Positions 1 to 11,807 of a DNA stretch of 64,000 nt are shown piece by piece. The notes beneath the pieces are model-generated. The model ran no database searches. It was given only the letters and a program-made list of their open reading frames with translations, and was not told where the DNA came from. The translations under genes and the position numbers were made by a program. This stretch comes from Torreya grandis (Eukaryota; Streptophyta; Pinopsida; Cupressales; Taxaceae): NCBI GenBank assembly GCA_037957365.1, contig JARHVA010000458.1:4165501-4229500 (forward strand), given 5' to 3'. Position 1 is the first letter of the stretch; the number at the start of each line of letters is the position of its first letter.

Positions 1-403
1 TATCAAATAAGTTTATAAGGATCTTATCAATGTTCCTAAATCAAACTTCTTATACCATGAAGAATCCCGACCCCAAAATTTAGATGTCAACAAATCTACC
101 TTTATAAGCGTATTAGGCCTAATTCTACCATTTTGAGGACTTGAAACAAATTTCAATCTAACCTTGTTATCTTCACTTGAATAACTTCACAATACATGTA
201 TGCCACCCCATATAGTGATGTTAGGCCTTTTAAAATTTAAGACATCAATTATCCCATATAATTGACAACAAGTTGCCCTTTATTCTTACTCTACTACAGT
301 GTTTTGTATAGGCTTGTTTTTTATTAAAAGATGTTATTATTCTTAAAATATAACCCAATGGTTTATTAATAATATCATGGATATTATATATCAATTATAA
401 TGA

Positions 404-1039
404 TGATAAACCATTGATTTTATTTGTTTCTTTAAAAGAACAATCTCAATAGCAATTTTTACCCTTTAGGCCTGTGCAAGCCTACTCCACCTTTTCTAAT
501 ATATCTTGATTCAACAAACTCAAAAAATGAATTGTAGTACCTATTCAATTTTTCTATAGTTATCTTAAACCTTTAAATAGGTTTTGGAAATAAATAGCAA
601 GTAAAATAATCAATTTTTTCACCTTTTCAAGCTTACTTGGTGACAACCTATACGTGGGACATAACTCAGTCAATCATATCTCATTCCACATAGCCTATTT
701 CAATATTATAACACTTACATTATCTTGTAAATTTATTCTAATACCTTATCCCAATTTTTTAAGGAATTTTATTGCTTTAAAATGAATTTGTGACTTAATT
801 TATGCTTTAAACCTTGATTTAGGGTTTCTTAAAAAATCCTAAGCCTAAGAGCTTCTTAACGATGGTTCATGAAGCTTAAAAAATTTATACATTTTATAAT
901 ACCCATATAATGATATTAATAACCCTCTTAACCTTTAAAATTATTATACCAAGTTTATGCACACTTTTTCATGTGTTTCTAGTGGCTACATGACTATAAA
1001 TACACAAAAAATAGTGTATTTGAAGGTTTTATCCACTTG
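404..1039. repeat. Diverged dispersed repeat, copy A
   Basis: This copy shares its two ends with a second copy about 2 kb further on. The left anchor is a hairpin-like motif (GATAAACCATT at 404, partner arm ATTTGTTTCTT near 422) followed by an 'aatagcaa...tttaggcctgtgcaag' type stretch. The right anchor is a nearly identical 20-base string ending at 1039. The middle is only patchily similar (for example the 'agagcttctta' string near 847). No reading frame is evident. It may be an old LTR or another transposon terminal region; the family is not recognised. Confidence 0.5.
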
Positions 1040-2312
1040 GACTTTAAATCAAGTGTTACTATACCTAAAATTTAGTTTGATACTATATATATAGGTAATA
1101 AAAAAATTAAAACAATAAATATAACCTCCATATCTCCTTTGGTTTTAGAAAAAGTAAGTTTTTTTATGCTCATAACTTTGTTTACAGTGATAGATTGTCA
1201 TAAACATCCTTTATCATGTCTTATCAGTTAGATATCATTTTAGAATCAATTGAAACATGTGAAATAAGGACTAAAAAATTATTATCAAGTAATTTTTATT
1301 CATATATCATACCTTCAATGTTAACAAACTTCATTTATTAATCTCTTTACATAGTTCTATTTACAAAATGCATCTCTTTATAGTAAAATGTCTTAATTAA
1401 GGTTTGGTTTAACAAATCACTCAACTAGTCTTTATGATGATAATCTCACACTTCTAAAATACTATCCCAAGATATACCCTTCATAATTTCTTAGTTTACT
1501 ATTCAATAAACACTTATAGGTCTTTTAATGATTGTAACAAAAGAGTATGTATTATATTGGTCTTGAATGACCAATGAACTTTAATCTCTATCTTTGAATC
1601 GTTAATGATTAACAACTAATCAATTTAAAATCTTTATGGACCCCTATTATAATTATTTTTTATATCAGGATTATAGCCTTTTATACTAGGTTTGCAATCT
1701 TGAAATAAGTCTTATTGTTCTCTAAAGAACCAAACTCCATTTTCTTGCTTTTTCTTGTTCTTATCCTCTATTAACATGTTCTAAAAATACCTTATAAGTA
1801 TTTGACCAATCAATAGTGGATTAAGATCTCAAATTCAAGGTTATTACTATAATACCCTTTTATAAGTTCAAGATACCAATACCTTGTATTTTTTTGACCT
1901 TGAATCCCATTCATCATCTTGTTCTTTCTCCATGGATACTCTGGATTCCATAAGTTGATGCTAAGAGAATCTACTTTCTTCAATATTCAAATGCTCTATC
2001 TGAAAACCTATAATTTATTTCAAAACTATTACTTACATATAGTTCAAGATAACTCTTAACCTTATTCTTTATTCATTCACCTTTCCAACTCAATAAAACA
2101 CCTAGAAATAATGATAAAGAGTCTTTGAATGTTTGCACAAGCTCAAATCATCAGGTGGGTCATCAAATGACCAAGAAACTCATTCCAATCTTAATCTCTA
2201 CTACAAGGTTGTATGTAAGTTTTTTTACTCTTTATAAAGAGGTTTAGTCTTAGTTTCCACTCTATAACCTATTGAATGGCCTCCTCAAATATTATATATT
2301 ATATAATATGAT

Positions 2313-3106
2313 GAGAAACCAATGATTTTATTTGTTTTCAAAAGTAGTCTTAATAGCAACGCATGTTCTTTAGGTTTGTGCAGGATTCATTATACCTTGT
2401 TGAGGAACTTCAAGTTTTTTTATTTACCAAGGCTTAAATAATGGTCACTTCATCATTAAGACTCTGTTACACCTTCATAAAATTAAGTTTATAGCATTTG
2501 AGGGACTCTTAATGAAGATATAACTTAGAAACTTCTTATAAACTTTATTTTTCTATGTAATCAACAACATAATCTATCATATATTGTCTTTTAGGGAGTA
2601 TTTTTCTATTGAGGACACCTTTATTGCCTTATAAAAACTTTTTACCAAATCTATAGAAATTTTGAGTCCCAAACTATAAATACAAATCAATTTAAAATTC
2701 TTTTCTCTACCCTTCTTGATAATCATCTACAGGCAGACCACACTGTTGGCCATAAATGAAGTTATAGATCCTCCAATCATACAAAAAAACTTGACTCATT
2801 TTTAGAACACTTCTAGTAACTATTTCCATAATTTTAATTGATTTCACAAGTTTATTTAGAAGATAAAGGGCTTTTACTCATTCCTAGGGTTTCACAATTT
2901 GTTCCTAACTCGAGAGCTTCTTAGTCATCATTCATAAAATATAAAGGATCTCTAAACTTATTAACACTTGTAAAAATATATTAAATAACTAATTCAACCT
3001 TTTCAAACCTTGAATTGGACTCATGCATTATATTACATATATTTCAAACAACTATACATAATTAAAATGCACATAACATAAGGTATTTGAAGGTTTTATC
3101 CACTTG
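2313..3106. repeat. Diverged dispersed repeat, copy B
   Basis: This is the second copy of the repeat at 404-1039, in the same orientation. It starts with the motif GAGAAACCAAT at 2313 and shares the 'ctttaggtttgtgcagg'-type stretch near 2370, the 'gagagcttcttag' string near 2910, and the terminal string ending at 3106. It is about 150 bases longer than copy A. No gene is seen between the two copies (1040-2312). Confidence 0.5.
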
Positions 3107-3244
3107 TATATTATGATGCTCCTGCATCACTTTATCCCTAACATATGATGAAACTAAATTATATTTTTTTATGAAATTGATTTGATAGATAGTTTCTATA
3201 GAAACACATCCTAATTTTGGAAGTCATCACTAAATTTTTTCTCT

Positions 3245-3987
3245 ATTGGATGGTAGGCATGTTCTTATTATAGGTTTTCCTTATGGAGAGAGGGATAGAA
3301 ACAAGAGAGGAATTCCACTTCTACATGTGGAAGAAGACATATATTCTTAACATGGTCACCATTGAATAGAATATAATAAGAAATGACTCATATGTGGTGG
3401 CTAGTACCTTTAATTAGTGAGGTCTTGCATGTGCAGCTAACTTTGTAAAACCTAATGGTATGAGATGGTTGAATGTTCTATTGCATTACATTACTAACTA
3501 TCCAACATACCATGTACCATTTGCAATGTTTGACTTTTTCACATTGATAGAAAGTCATGGAGTGGATTTTGTCATGTAATGGTCTTACAAATGGTTGAAG
3601 GAGGATGTAGCATTGCCTAACATGTGGAACACTCCTAGATCTATATCACCTTACATAAGGCCATACCTATAAAAATGCATGCCTACCAAAATATCCAACA
3701 ATATTGATGTTAGTGTACACCCTAATCAGGTGATAAATATTTTCATCAAAATGAATATTTAATTCAAGGTACAATTCAAATTGTTTAGTGTTCTAAATCA
3801 CCATTATGATGCATCATAGATGTGTCTTGCTCAGCCCATCAAAGCATTATGGAAATGGTTCACAATTTCCAATGATGTTGAGTTCCCACTTATCCATCTA
3901 GGAAAAACTATTCTATAGAACTCCACTTTTATAATTCATACACCTGTCAAAGATTGTGATAGTGATGAGATTACTCTTTATTAAGTG
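3245..3987 (+). pseudogene. Decayed reading frame of unknown family
   Basis: The plus frame in phase with base 3421 reads as protein-like sequence to about 3984. It has roughly five stops in about 185 codons, where random DNA of this composition should give about 14. Most of the stops are TAA or TAG that could come from CAA or CAG codons, as expected for an old methylated copy. Visible peptides include NGMRWLNVLLHYITNYP (about 3450-3510) and LPNMWNTPRSISPY (about 3610-3655), a Trp- and Tyr-rich composition. I do not recognise the family. It follows repeat copy B by about 140 bases and could be part of the same transposon. The start is not defined. Confidence 0.4.
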
Positions 3988-6434
3988 ACTTTGAGGACAT
4001 GAACAATGATTGGGATATGGTCATGGAACTTATTTTGGCAGCACCTATTTTTTCATAGTTTAAGAGAGTATCATATCTATAAAATTTACATAAATTATGA
4101 ATAGTATCTCCAAAATATTGAATCCTATGATGTTTATTTTGTATCTTACATATGATTTCATCTTTTATGAATATTAAGATCATTCTAGTTTGTGCATATT
4201 TGGAACTACATATTTTAAGGTTCTTTCTTTGTAACAAGCTTATTAAAAGTTCTTTAATTGATCTTCATTCTCTTTAATATGAAAATTTATGGTGTTTTAT
4301 GATGTGTGTAATAATATTGAGGTATATAAGAGTGAAATACATGGTTGTGGTTATGCAGTCTTGAAAAGAAGAAAATTCTATATACCTTTTGTAATATGAT
4401 GTTTGTAAGGTGGATGATAGGGATAAAGGGATAAGCACACATCTTTATGCAATTGAAAACAACTTTTGACTATGAATAATCTCAACCCAAATTTAATATT
4501 TGATATTATAAAACTATTATTTCATGTGCATAATTGATCTGTCATATTTAATAGAGTTTATCAAATGAATAAAATAAAAAATTGGTAAGCATTGTTTTTA
4601 AATTATCAAGATAGTTTAGAAATTTTAAGTTTTTTTTTTTTGAAAGTTATGTTTTTAAGGTTTTTGGGTGATTGGTCTCCACCATGCATATATTTTCATT
4701 ACTACCCACCATATATACTCATGGTATTGATATCATTTATGAGGTTTATCTATAATGTACAGATACTTAGTGATTTATATCCTATGTTCTTCCCATCACA
4801 CCATGTGGTGTTTGATGTCAAATTATACTAAATCTACTCACATATGTGCTCAGTTGTATATCTTTGTACATTCCTTCAAGCCATTATCATTTAAACTTGT
4901 GTATCTAACTATGTGGGTAGTATTTTCATCCATCACCTGTAGCAACTCTAACAACTTCCATTTTTGTACATAATTATCAACTTGCCTTCATGAAAATTCT
5001 TATATTCATATTCAAGTATTACGTAATCTCGGTGTGTAAATTTTTTCATTGGTAGAGTAGTGTCATGTTATTTGAACACCATATAATGTACATACCTAAT
5101 TGTCAAATTTTATGTATCTTACCAGCAACAATCATCAAGTTAGATTTGTGAAGACATCCACCCATGCATTAAATCCTTGTAAACTACCAATTTGGATCTT
5201 TAAAATACTCTATAAAACTTTTACATGTAAAATATACACTTTGAAAACATGCAAATAATATATTAAGGTTACAAAACTGACCAAGAATTTGCACTTTGCA
5301 CTAACTCTACTATAGAATTTTGTATAGGCCTGATTTGTGCTTGAAAAGGTATTATTCTATTTGAATTAATTTAATATATTCTTCAAGACTTTCTAAATAT
5401 TTTTTTAGACTATCTCTAAAGATGAGAAACCAATTTCCTTTATTGGTTTCTTAAGAATTGGACTTCAATGGCAACTCTGCTCTTTAGGTGCAAATGGCCT
5501 AATTTACTTACTGTGAAATATGTAAGCTTTATTCAATTGTCAATTGATTTGAATCACTTCACTAAAGTATTTAAAAATGGTATGTCAATTATGATAAACT
5601 TTCACATGAGGTTTAGATCCAAATTTCAAGGCCGACATATTCAACTTCCACTTTTTAGACCTTTTTCAATGACTACATGCACATTTAAAAAAGCATAGTC
5701 AGTTATAAAATGATAAACAAGTTTGAAGGATTTTGATATGTTTTAAGGTTCATGTTATTTGTTTTAAGGATACTAGGGTTCAAATAACTTATATAAAGGT
5801 ATAATTAACGATACATGAGCATCATTCCATCAATGTAAAAATTTTGTAAATAGTATGTTAAATGAGCTAAAGAACCAAGTTAAGTAGGTGTAGAAACAAT
5901 GTCATTCTTAATTATGCAATGGTGAAGGGTATTATAGGTTTAAATAGATTAAGGAGACTTTAATTTATTACTTAAATTTTTATAATTAGTTATATCCTTG
6001 TTATTCATGTTTCTATTCTATTAGTAAGATTTTCCCTCCAAAACTTTTATTTAAATATTCAAATTGTAATTTGAAAACCTACAAGACCTTGTGGCCAACT
6101 ATAAGGGGTGTGAACCTCTTATAAGGGTCCTATCAGGTTATTAAATGTTATTTATCTCCATGTAAATATTAAATTCCACCTCATCACCTGTTTAGAAGAT
6201 GACTCTACGTTGGAGAAGATAAAATTTGGCAAACGCTAAGTTGGGAGGCAATTGGTTGAGAAAGATTTGGTCTTTTAGCCTATCCCCAACCTATGTTGAT
6301 AAATAGTATGAAACTAACCTTTCAAGGAGGAGATATTAAAAGTTACAAAAATCATAAAAGGAAAATAAATTCATGACTGGAATGAGTTGATAGTCTATCA
6401 GGATAGTGTGACACTCAGATCATGTAAAAATAGG
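3988..6434. other. No supported gene; one partial repeat copy
   Basis: This is AT-rich DNA. The open frames at 3971-4237, 4592-4973 and 5468-5698 are short, Phe/Ile/Tyr-rich and without motifs. At about 5285-5510 lies a third, partial copy of the repeat seen at 404 and 2313, including the hairpin at 5424-5452 (GAGAAACCAAT, 7-base loop, ATTGGTTTCTT). Confidence 0.6.
5424..5452. repeat. Hairpin of the GAGAAACCAAT type
   Basis: The arms GAGAAACCAAT and ATTGGTTTCTT flank a 7-base loop and pair at 10 of 11 positions. The same motif occurs at 404, 2313 and, perfectly paired over 13 bases, at 12744-12776. Its function is unknown. Confidence 0.7.
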
Positions 6435-6640
6435 GATACCAATCTTTTTACGTCAACAAACGTTTCCTCGCGATCTTATTTTGATGTCAATAATTAGAGA
6501 AAACCTGTAATAGTAGGTAGGGGCCAAATGGCTACAGCTTCACTATTATCACTTAGATATTTTTACAAACACTTGTTTGAATTTTTGATTCTCAAGATCC
6601 TTCAAGAAGGGAAAGAGAAGAGCATACTCTTTAAACAAGG
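6435..6640 (-). repeat. Downstream terminal direct repeat of the pararetrovirus
   Basis: This copy matches 11808-12002 over its length at roughly 88-90% by eye. The match includes the shared 'ctttttacgtcaaca' start and the 'ctttaaacaagg' end. On the minus strand it finishes with a few bases of the primer site (TGGTAT) before the match stops. It lies downstream of the only TATA-like box, so it behaves like the R region at the 3' end of a terminally redundant transcript. Confidence 0.75.
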
Positions 6641-6698
6641 CTACTAGACTTATAATAAAGATTAGAAATTTTTTGATGATCAACTCTATGGAGGAGAG

Positions 6699-6709
6699 GC
6701 TTATTTATG
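6699..6709 (-). promoter_or_regulatory. TATA-like box before the downstream repeat
   Basis: On the minus strand CATAAATAAGC lies about 60 bases upstream of the repeat that begins at 6640. It follows the last coding segment (ends 6787), where a caulimovirid pregenomic promoter is expected. There is no second copy beyond the upstream repeat at 12003 onward, so the promoter lies outside the duplicated part. Confidence 0.4.
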
Positions 6710-6786
6710 GCATTTAGGAGGTCTTACTTGGAATCTTTGCCAAGGTGGTGTCAAGTCCCATCATGATTTACAGCGTAAAATTTATT

Positions 6787-7122
6787 CTACAAGGAAATGT
6801 TTTTGGATGCACTGGATGAGGACGTCTGGCTTGGTGGGTCCAACATTGCTTCCACTTCAGTCAGTAAGTCATCTTCACTAATCAGATTGAAAAGACATCT
6901 TAGGTGGAAGGTACTAGAAAGATGGTAGTTCTGGGGTCTAGCTTCACATGTGTGATGGTGAGGAGTGATGTAGAAATAAGATTCCCACTCCAGATATCTT
7001 TTGATGATAGTATGTACGATAGTGTCTTGATCATGGTTCTCCTCTTCATGAATACAATGTGGGCCATGCCTAGCAACCCATCGGTAGAGATGTTCATTGT
7101 GTGGAGAACAAATCTTGATCAA
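6787..7122 (-). pseudogene. Polyprotein tail after RNase H, unknown function
   Basis: A stop-free segment of about 110 codons lies in the same phase as the RT and RNase H, between the end of RNase H (about 7390) and the TATA-like box. It is rich in His and acidic residues near its N-terminus (for example HCIHEEENHDQDT) and in Ser at its C-terminal end. No ATG opens it, and the apparent first codon is TTG. About 270 bases of broken frame separate it from RNase H. I do not recognise a domain. It could be a C-terminal extension of the polyprotein or a second small ORF. Confidence 0.45.
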
Positions 7123-7389
7123 CCATGTCCATAAAGGATGCTTTAAGAGTTTAGTGAATTGATGAAATAGGAATTCACTGTTTAGTCTTTCAATGTAGAT
7201 GACTCTAGAGTTTTGATGGTGATTTTCCTAGATTGTGGTTACTGAAGACATTTATAGATCTTGACCTGCTGCATAAGAAATCCTTGTGTATCTTGGATGC
7301 AACCCTTCACATAGGATTTGTTCCTAAACAAGGATGTTCATGGATGTAAATCTCTGATTATAGATTATGGTTAAATTGAAACTAGGAAT

Positions 7390-9250
7390 GGGTTGATGCA
7401 TGAGAGTAGTAGAAGGACTTCTACTTAGCCAATTTGCTATTACATTATCAGTACCTTTTTTATGTTTTACTAAAAAATTGAACTGCTTAAAGAAAGCTTG
7501 TCATCTAATATATTTACCATGACCATTCTTCCAACCATGATCATTTTATTTAAAGGTCAAAAATCTAGTACAGTCGGTAATTAAAATGAAATGAGGTAGA
7601 TGGAGAAATTTTAAAATGAAATTCTCAAGACATTTCTTTATAGCATAGATTTCTTTATCAGAAGAAATCCATTTTAATACATCGGTACTAAAAACTCCAC
7701 TAGATAATTCACAAATGAATTCTTTATTGTTATGTACACAAACAAGTACTCCTCCCCATGCAACATTGGAGGCATCAGTATAAACCTTCATCTAATCAGA
7801 TTTTGGGATATGCAGTTCTGGAAGTAGAGCTATCATAGATTTAATCTTTCAAATTGTGGTTGTATGCTCATCTTTCCAATAGAAAGCTTTCTTCTTCTAG
7901 AGAAGTTCTTGGAGTATGCATCTATCTTCACCAAAGTTAGGATAAAATATATTAAGATAATTTAATAATCCCAAAAAGGCTTGAAGCTTAGACTTATCTA
8001 GATTCTCTGGAAAATTGATGACCTTTTCTTTTATATGCGGCTAAACTTGTAGTTTAGAATCTTGAATCACCATTCCAAGAAAGTGACATTCAGTTTTGCA
8101 TAACTGAATCTTTGTCTTTGAAAGTACAATTCCTGCATCTTAAGCCAGCTAAAATAATTTGGAGAGATGAGTAAAATGGTCAGTAAGAGAATCACTAAAA
8201 ATTAGTATATCATCTATGTATACACACAGAAAGTTAGAAGTGACTTAGAATATTTTATCCATATGGGCCTAGTAGAATGCAGGGGCATTCATCAAGCTGA
8301 AAGGCATCACTATCCACTAGAAATGGCCAAAAGGGCAGTTGAATGCTATCTTTTCCTTGTCAGCTTCTTTGACTCTGATTTGATAAAAGTTGGATTTACA
8401 ATCGAATTGGGAGAAGTATTTACACATTGCTACCTTCTCCAACAAATAGCTTTTATCTGGAATTGGATATGGAAATGGTTGAGTAATGGCATTCAATGGT
8501 CTATAATTGATGACCATTCTTTTCTTTCCTCTCTTCTGCTTAGAATGTTTATTAACCATAAATGCATAATAGCAGTAAGGAGAAGTTGATTTCTCAATAA
8601 AACCATTATTTTCCAGTTCTTTGATCTAGAGTTCCATATCGTTATAATCATGTGCTGGTATTGGGATTTTCTTCCCAATTTTCATATGTTTACCTTTGAT
8701 GATTTTGATATCCATCTCAGGCATAGATTTTAACCAAAATTGCTTAGGGTTATCAGAATAGATAGTGGTCTTGATCTTTTCACCTATGGCTTGAATTTCA
8801 ACAGGGATTATTAGGTCAGGTATTTGAGTCATTAAACTAGGAAATTGTTCAGTGGCATATATGAGGTGAGGAATCCTAAGCCTTTCATTATCTATAGTAA
8901 ACATAATACTCTTTGTGGTAGAACCATAAGATGAGTAACTGTCTATAAAGGCACTGCCTAGTAAGATATCTACATGCATTCTATCTAATGCAAAAAAGTC
9001 AACATGGAATATTTTGTCTTGTATCTTAAGGGTCTATTGATGTTTATACTTATTACAGATGAAACTATTCCCGTGGACATCTAGGCTCTTATAAGCCATT
9101 ATATCATCCAATGTCTTCCAATCATGGATGAGTTGTGATTTAGCAAAAGAGAGAGAAGCTCCTGTGTTAATTTGGGCATATACAAGTTTGCTATTGATTT
9201 CTAATGTTATAAACTAGGCAAATTTTCCATTAATCAGCTGTGTTAAATAG
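7390..9250 (-). pseudogene. Pararetroviral protease, reverse transcriptase and RNase H
   Basis: Read on the minus strand, the protease motif lies at about 9160-9175 and reads N-T-G-A; the catalytic Asp of the usual D-T/S-G-A is replaced by Asn. The RT begins near 8600, with an RMVINYRPLN-like segment at about 8510 and the catalytic YIDD box at 8209-8220. RNase H spans about 7791-7546, with the YTDAS motif near 7780 and a C-terminal LSR-like end near 7425. This region would copy the pregenomic RNA into DNA. All three domains share one phase but are broken by stops, for example next to the YIDD region and between RT and RNase H. Length and order fit Caulimoviridae pol. The missing protease Asp alone would prevent processing. 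Confidence 0.85.
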
Positions 9251-9874
9251 GGTGGTTGTAGAATTTATAAGGGAAGAATGCTAGTACATACCAATTTTTG
9301 TCTCCCTAGATCTTGAACAATAGATTGTCAAGGTAGATGTCTTCTGCTTCTTCTTCTTGGAGATTACTGCATTCACTGGGGCAATAATCTTGATCAGAGT
9401 AGAAATAACTTTCTACTTCTTCATCCTTTTCTTCATTTTCTATGGGAAAAAATATATCCCACTGTGGCTCTATCTTTGGTGCTGGTATTTCTCTTGGAGA
9501 GTCAGTGCTGGTGAACTTGTTCTTGATCCAAGAGGCACTAGGCTTGAAATAGCTCTAGAATTGCAAAGGAGGATGTTGAGGCCTTTGTAATGTTGGAGGT
9601 ATTCATGGCATTGAGGGTTGTCTCCCTCTAGTTGATCCTTCTCCTCTAGAATATCCTCTAGTCTATGGTCTTGTATCTCATTCTCGAATTTCATGGTGAT
9701 GACGAGACCAAGTGTTGTGTGCTTCATATGGTATATATGAACTATCATGGTGTCGGGGTCAATACCATGGATGTTGCATGTTGGTTAGCAGTTGTTCTAA
9801 GTCATCGACTAATGACTTGAGAGCATCTGCATCATCATTGTCTTCTAAATCATCTTTAGGGAAATCATCTAGAA

Positions 9875-10230
9875 TTAGTTCATAGATGTCATCCTATAGG
9901 TAGAGATGTTCATTAGAATCAACAATATCCCACCATGCTGCTGTGTTGGAGGTGAAAATGGATTTAACAGTAGGGTTTTTACAGTGACAATGGGGAGCAA
10001 TATGGCCAGGTTTGTGGCAAATGTAACAAATGGGCTATTTGGACGGAGGATGAGTAGTACGATGCTTCTTGAGGAAATGTTGAGGAGGATCATATGAATG
10101 CTTGTGAGGAAAGGAGTGGCGCTTAAAAGACAGGCATTTGTGGTGCTACTTCTACTATTTGCGAGGTTGTACGAATGGCCGACAGTTAAATGGGGTTGTT
10201 TCAGGAAAGGCTGGATCAATTTGGGATACT
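9875..10230 (-). pseudogene. Coat-protein C-terminal region with CCHC zinc knuckle
   Basis: On the minus strand a perfect CX2CX4HX4C knuckle (Cys codon at 10026-10028 to last Cys at 9987-9989) is followed by a Trp-containing and then strongly acidic stretch (to about 9790). In caulimovirids this knuckle closes the coat protein and binds the pregenomic RNA. It lies about 280 bases downstream of the coat-protein core but in a different phase from both the core and the protease. At least two indels therefore surround it. A basic Ser/His/Pro-rich stretch precedes the knuckle. Confidence 0.75.
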
Positions 10231-10308
10231 TGATGCTTGGTGATCTTTTGAATTGATTTAGTCTTGGAGATTAAACTCATTGCTTGTTGTTTAGCAAAAT
10301 CTATCACA

Positions 10309-11598
10309 TCAGAGAGAGAGATCTTCAATTGTTAGACCGTTAAGATCAATATAAGCAATAACTCTATCGATAAGATTATACAGTAAAGCATGCAAAAAAT
10401 TGATCTTAATCTCTGTGGATGAAAAGTTCTTACTTTCATATGTCAATTCTCTGAACTTTTTTGCAAAAGCATCGAATTGTTTTAAATCACAAAGCTCCAT
10501 TTTTAAAAGCCATTTTTTCAATTCTAGTTCTTGATTTGAGACTGGAGGAGCAAATTCATTAATCAATAAATTAAATAAAGTAGCAAGAGGATCAGGCTGA
10601 TTAAGGACTCTTTCATATTGTTTTGCTTCGGTCATGGAATCCCACCATTGATTTACAATTCCTCAAAATAATTTTGAAGCAAAATTGGTAGTACCTACTG
10701 GATCTAGATGAGAATTGATGGTAATGACTCTCATAGAGTTGCACCATGTAGAAATCTCATTTAATGGATTCAAGAGATCATCTATATTGAGGTACCAAGG
10801 CTATAATTGGACATGTGTCATTTGCATAAGAGTAGTATTAGGGTGCTTTTTGCTGGGCTTAAAGTTGGGACCAAGATCTAATCTATAGGTTAATTGGCTA
10901 GCAGCAGATTCTGCCTGTTGATCCTATTTAGAAAGCCATTCAAGACTTTCATCCAAAGCTACTAACTTAGAATCAATGGAAGACAATTGGATTTTTATAT
11001 TTATACAGAGGGCATTAGTATTGTCTTCAAGAATTGTAAGTTTATCTAGACTATTTCGGATGTATATTACATCTCTACAGAGATCAAGACTGGATATTTG
11101 ACAGGCATGATTGAAACTAACTTGATGACGATCACACAATGCTAAATATATAACAGGTTTTATATTTCCAAGAATCAAGGGAGTTATGTGGACTCGTATA
11201 AGACCAAAATGGAAAAATTTTACATCTTCATGTGCCCTGATATAATTTATTTCAGGTTCAGGTAATAAGGATAATAAATTTTTTTGGACGTTTCTATTAG
11301 GCTTATAACTAAGAGTCAGTTCTATTGATTTGATTCTAGGCTTTACAAAAGATAGATAAGTAGAATTATAAACAAACTTAGACTTTAAAAGCTCATATTT
11401 CTTATAGACATGTGAAGCTTTAATAGCTGGAGGTTTGTATAGGCTATTTTCCTTTTCTAGGTTTTCTATAGTGATTTCAATATCTGGACAATCAGATAAT
11501 TGTTCAGGTATGAATGGAGGAAGTTCATATGTTCCTTTAAGCTCAGATTCATTTATGATTTCTACTGTAGAGGTTGTCTGGGTTTTACCAAATTCCAT
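10309..11598 (-). pseudogene. Movement protein plus coat-protein core, pararetroviral
   Basis: A genuine ATG at 11598 opens a 224-codon stop-free segment (to 10924). It carries the 30K movement-protein core: a hydrophobic FHFGLIRVHITPL-like strand at about residues 125-140, followed by the conserved R-D-x-R-like turn. Such proteins form tubules through plasmodesmata. After a TAG at 10924-10926 the same phase continues through a Gln/Ala-rich linker into a coat-protein core (10635-10309; LKKWLLKMELCDLKQF at about 10540-10495). Internal stops also lie near 10810 and 10665. Because movement and coat segments share a phase, they probably formed one polyprotein. The start is about 200 bases downstream of the primer site. 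Confidence 0.8.
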
Positions 11599-11794
11599 TG
11601 CGAAGAGATTGAGTTCTGGTAAGCAAGAAAAATTTTGGGAAGAGAAACAGGGGTGCAGAGTAAAAAGAGCCTATGACAATATGATAATGGCTAGGGACTC
11701 AATGCAATAACTTTTATTAAAGAATTTTTAGAGCAAAGTAACTCAAAATTCGAAACAATAAATTCTTACAGATACTCTCTAGTAAGTATGTTAT

Positions 11795-11807
11795 GGCTCT
11801 GATACCA
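11795..11807 (-). other. Primer-binding site, initiator-Met tRNA
   Basis: The minus strand reads TGGTATCAGAGCC, a perfect match to the plant initiator-Met tRNA complement used by Caulimoviridae and Copia elements. It abuts the inner edge of the upstream direct repeat, fixing the orientation as minus. Confidence 0.85.

Noticed and set aside
6904..7134. Plus-strand 76-codon frame
   Set aside because: It is antisense to the stop-free pararetroviral tail, which is in phase with pol.
8263..8589. Plus-strand 108-codon frame
   Set aside because: It is antisense to the reverse transcriptase, which has recognisable motifs on the minus strand.
9875..10219. Minus-strand 114-codon frame rich in Leu/Ser/Thr
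   Set aside because: It is a shifted reading of the coat-protein tail. The adjacent phase carries the CCHC knuckle.
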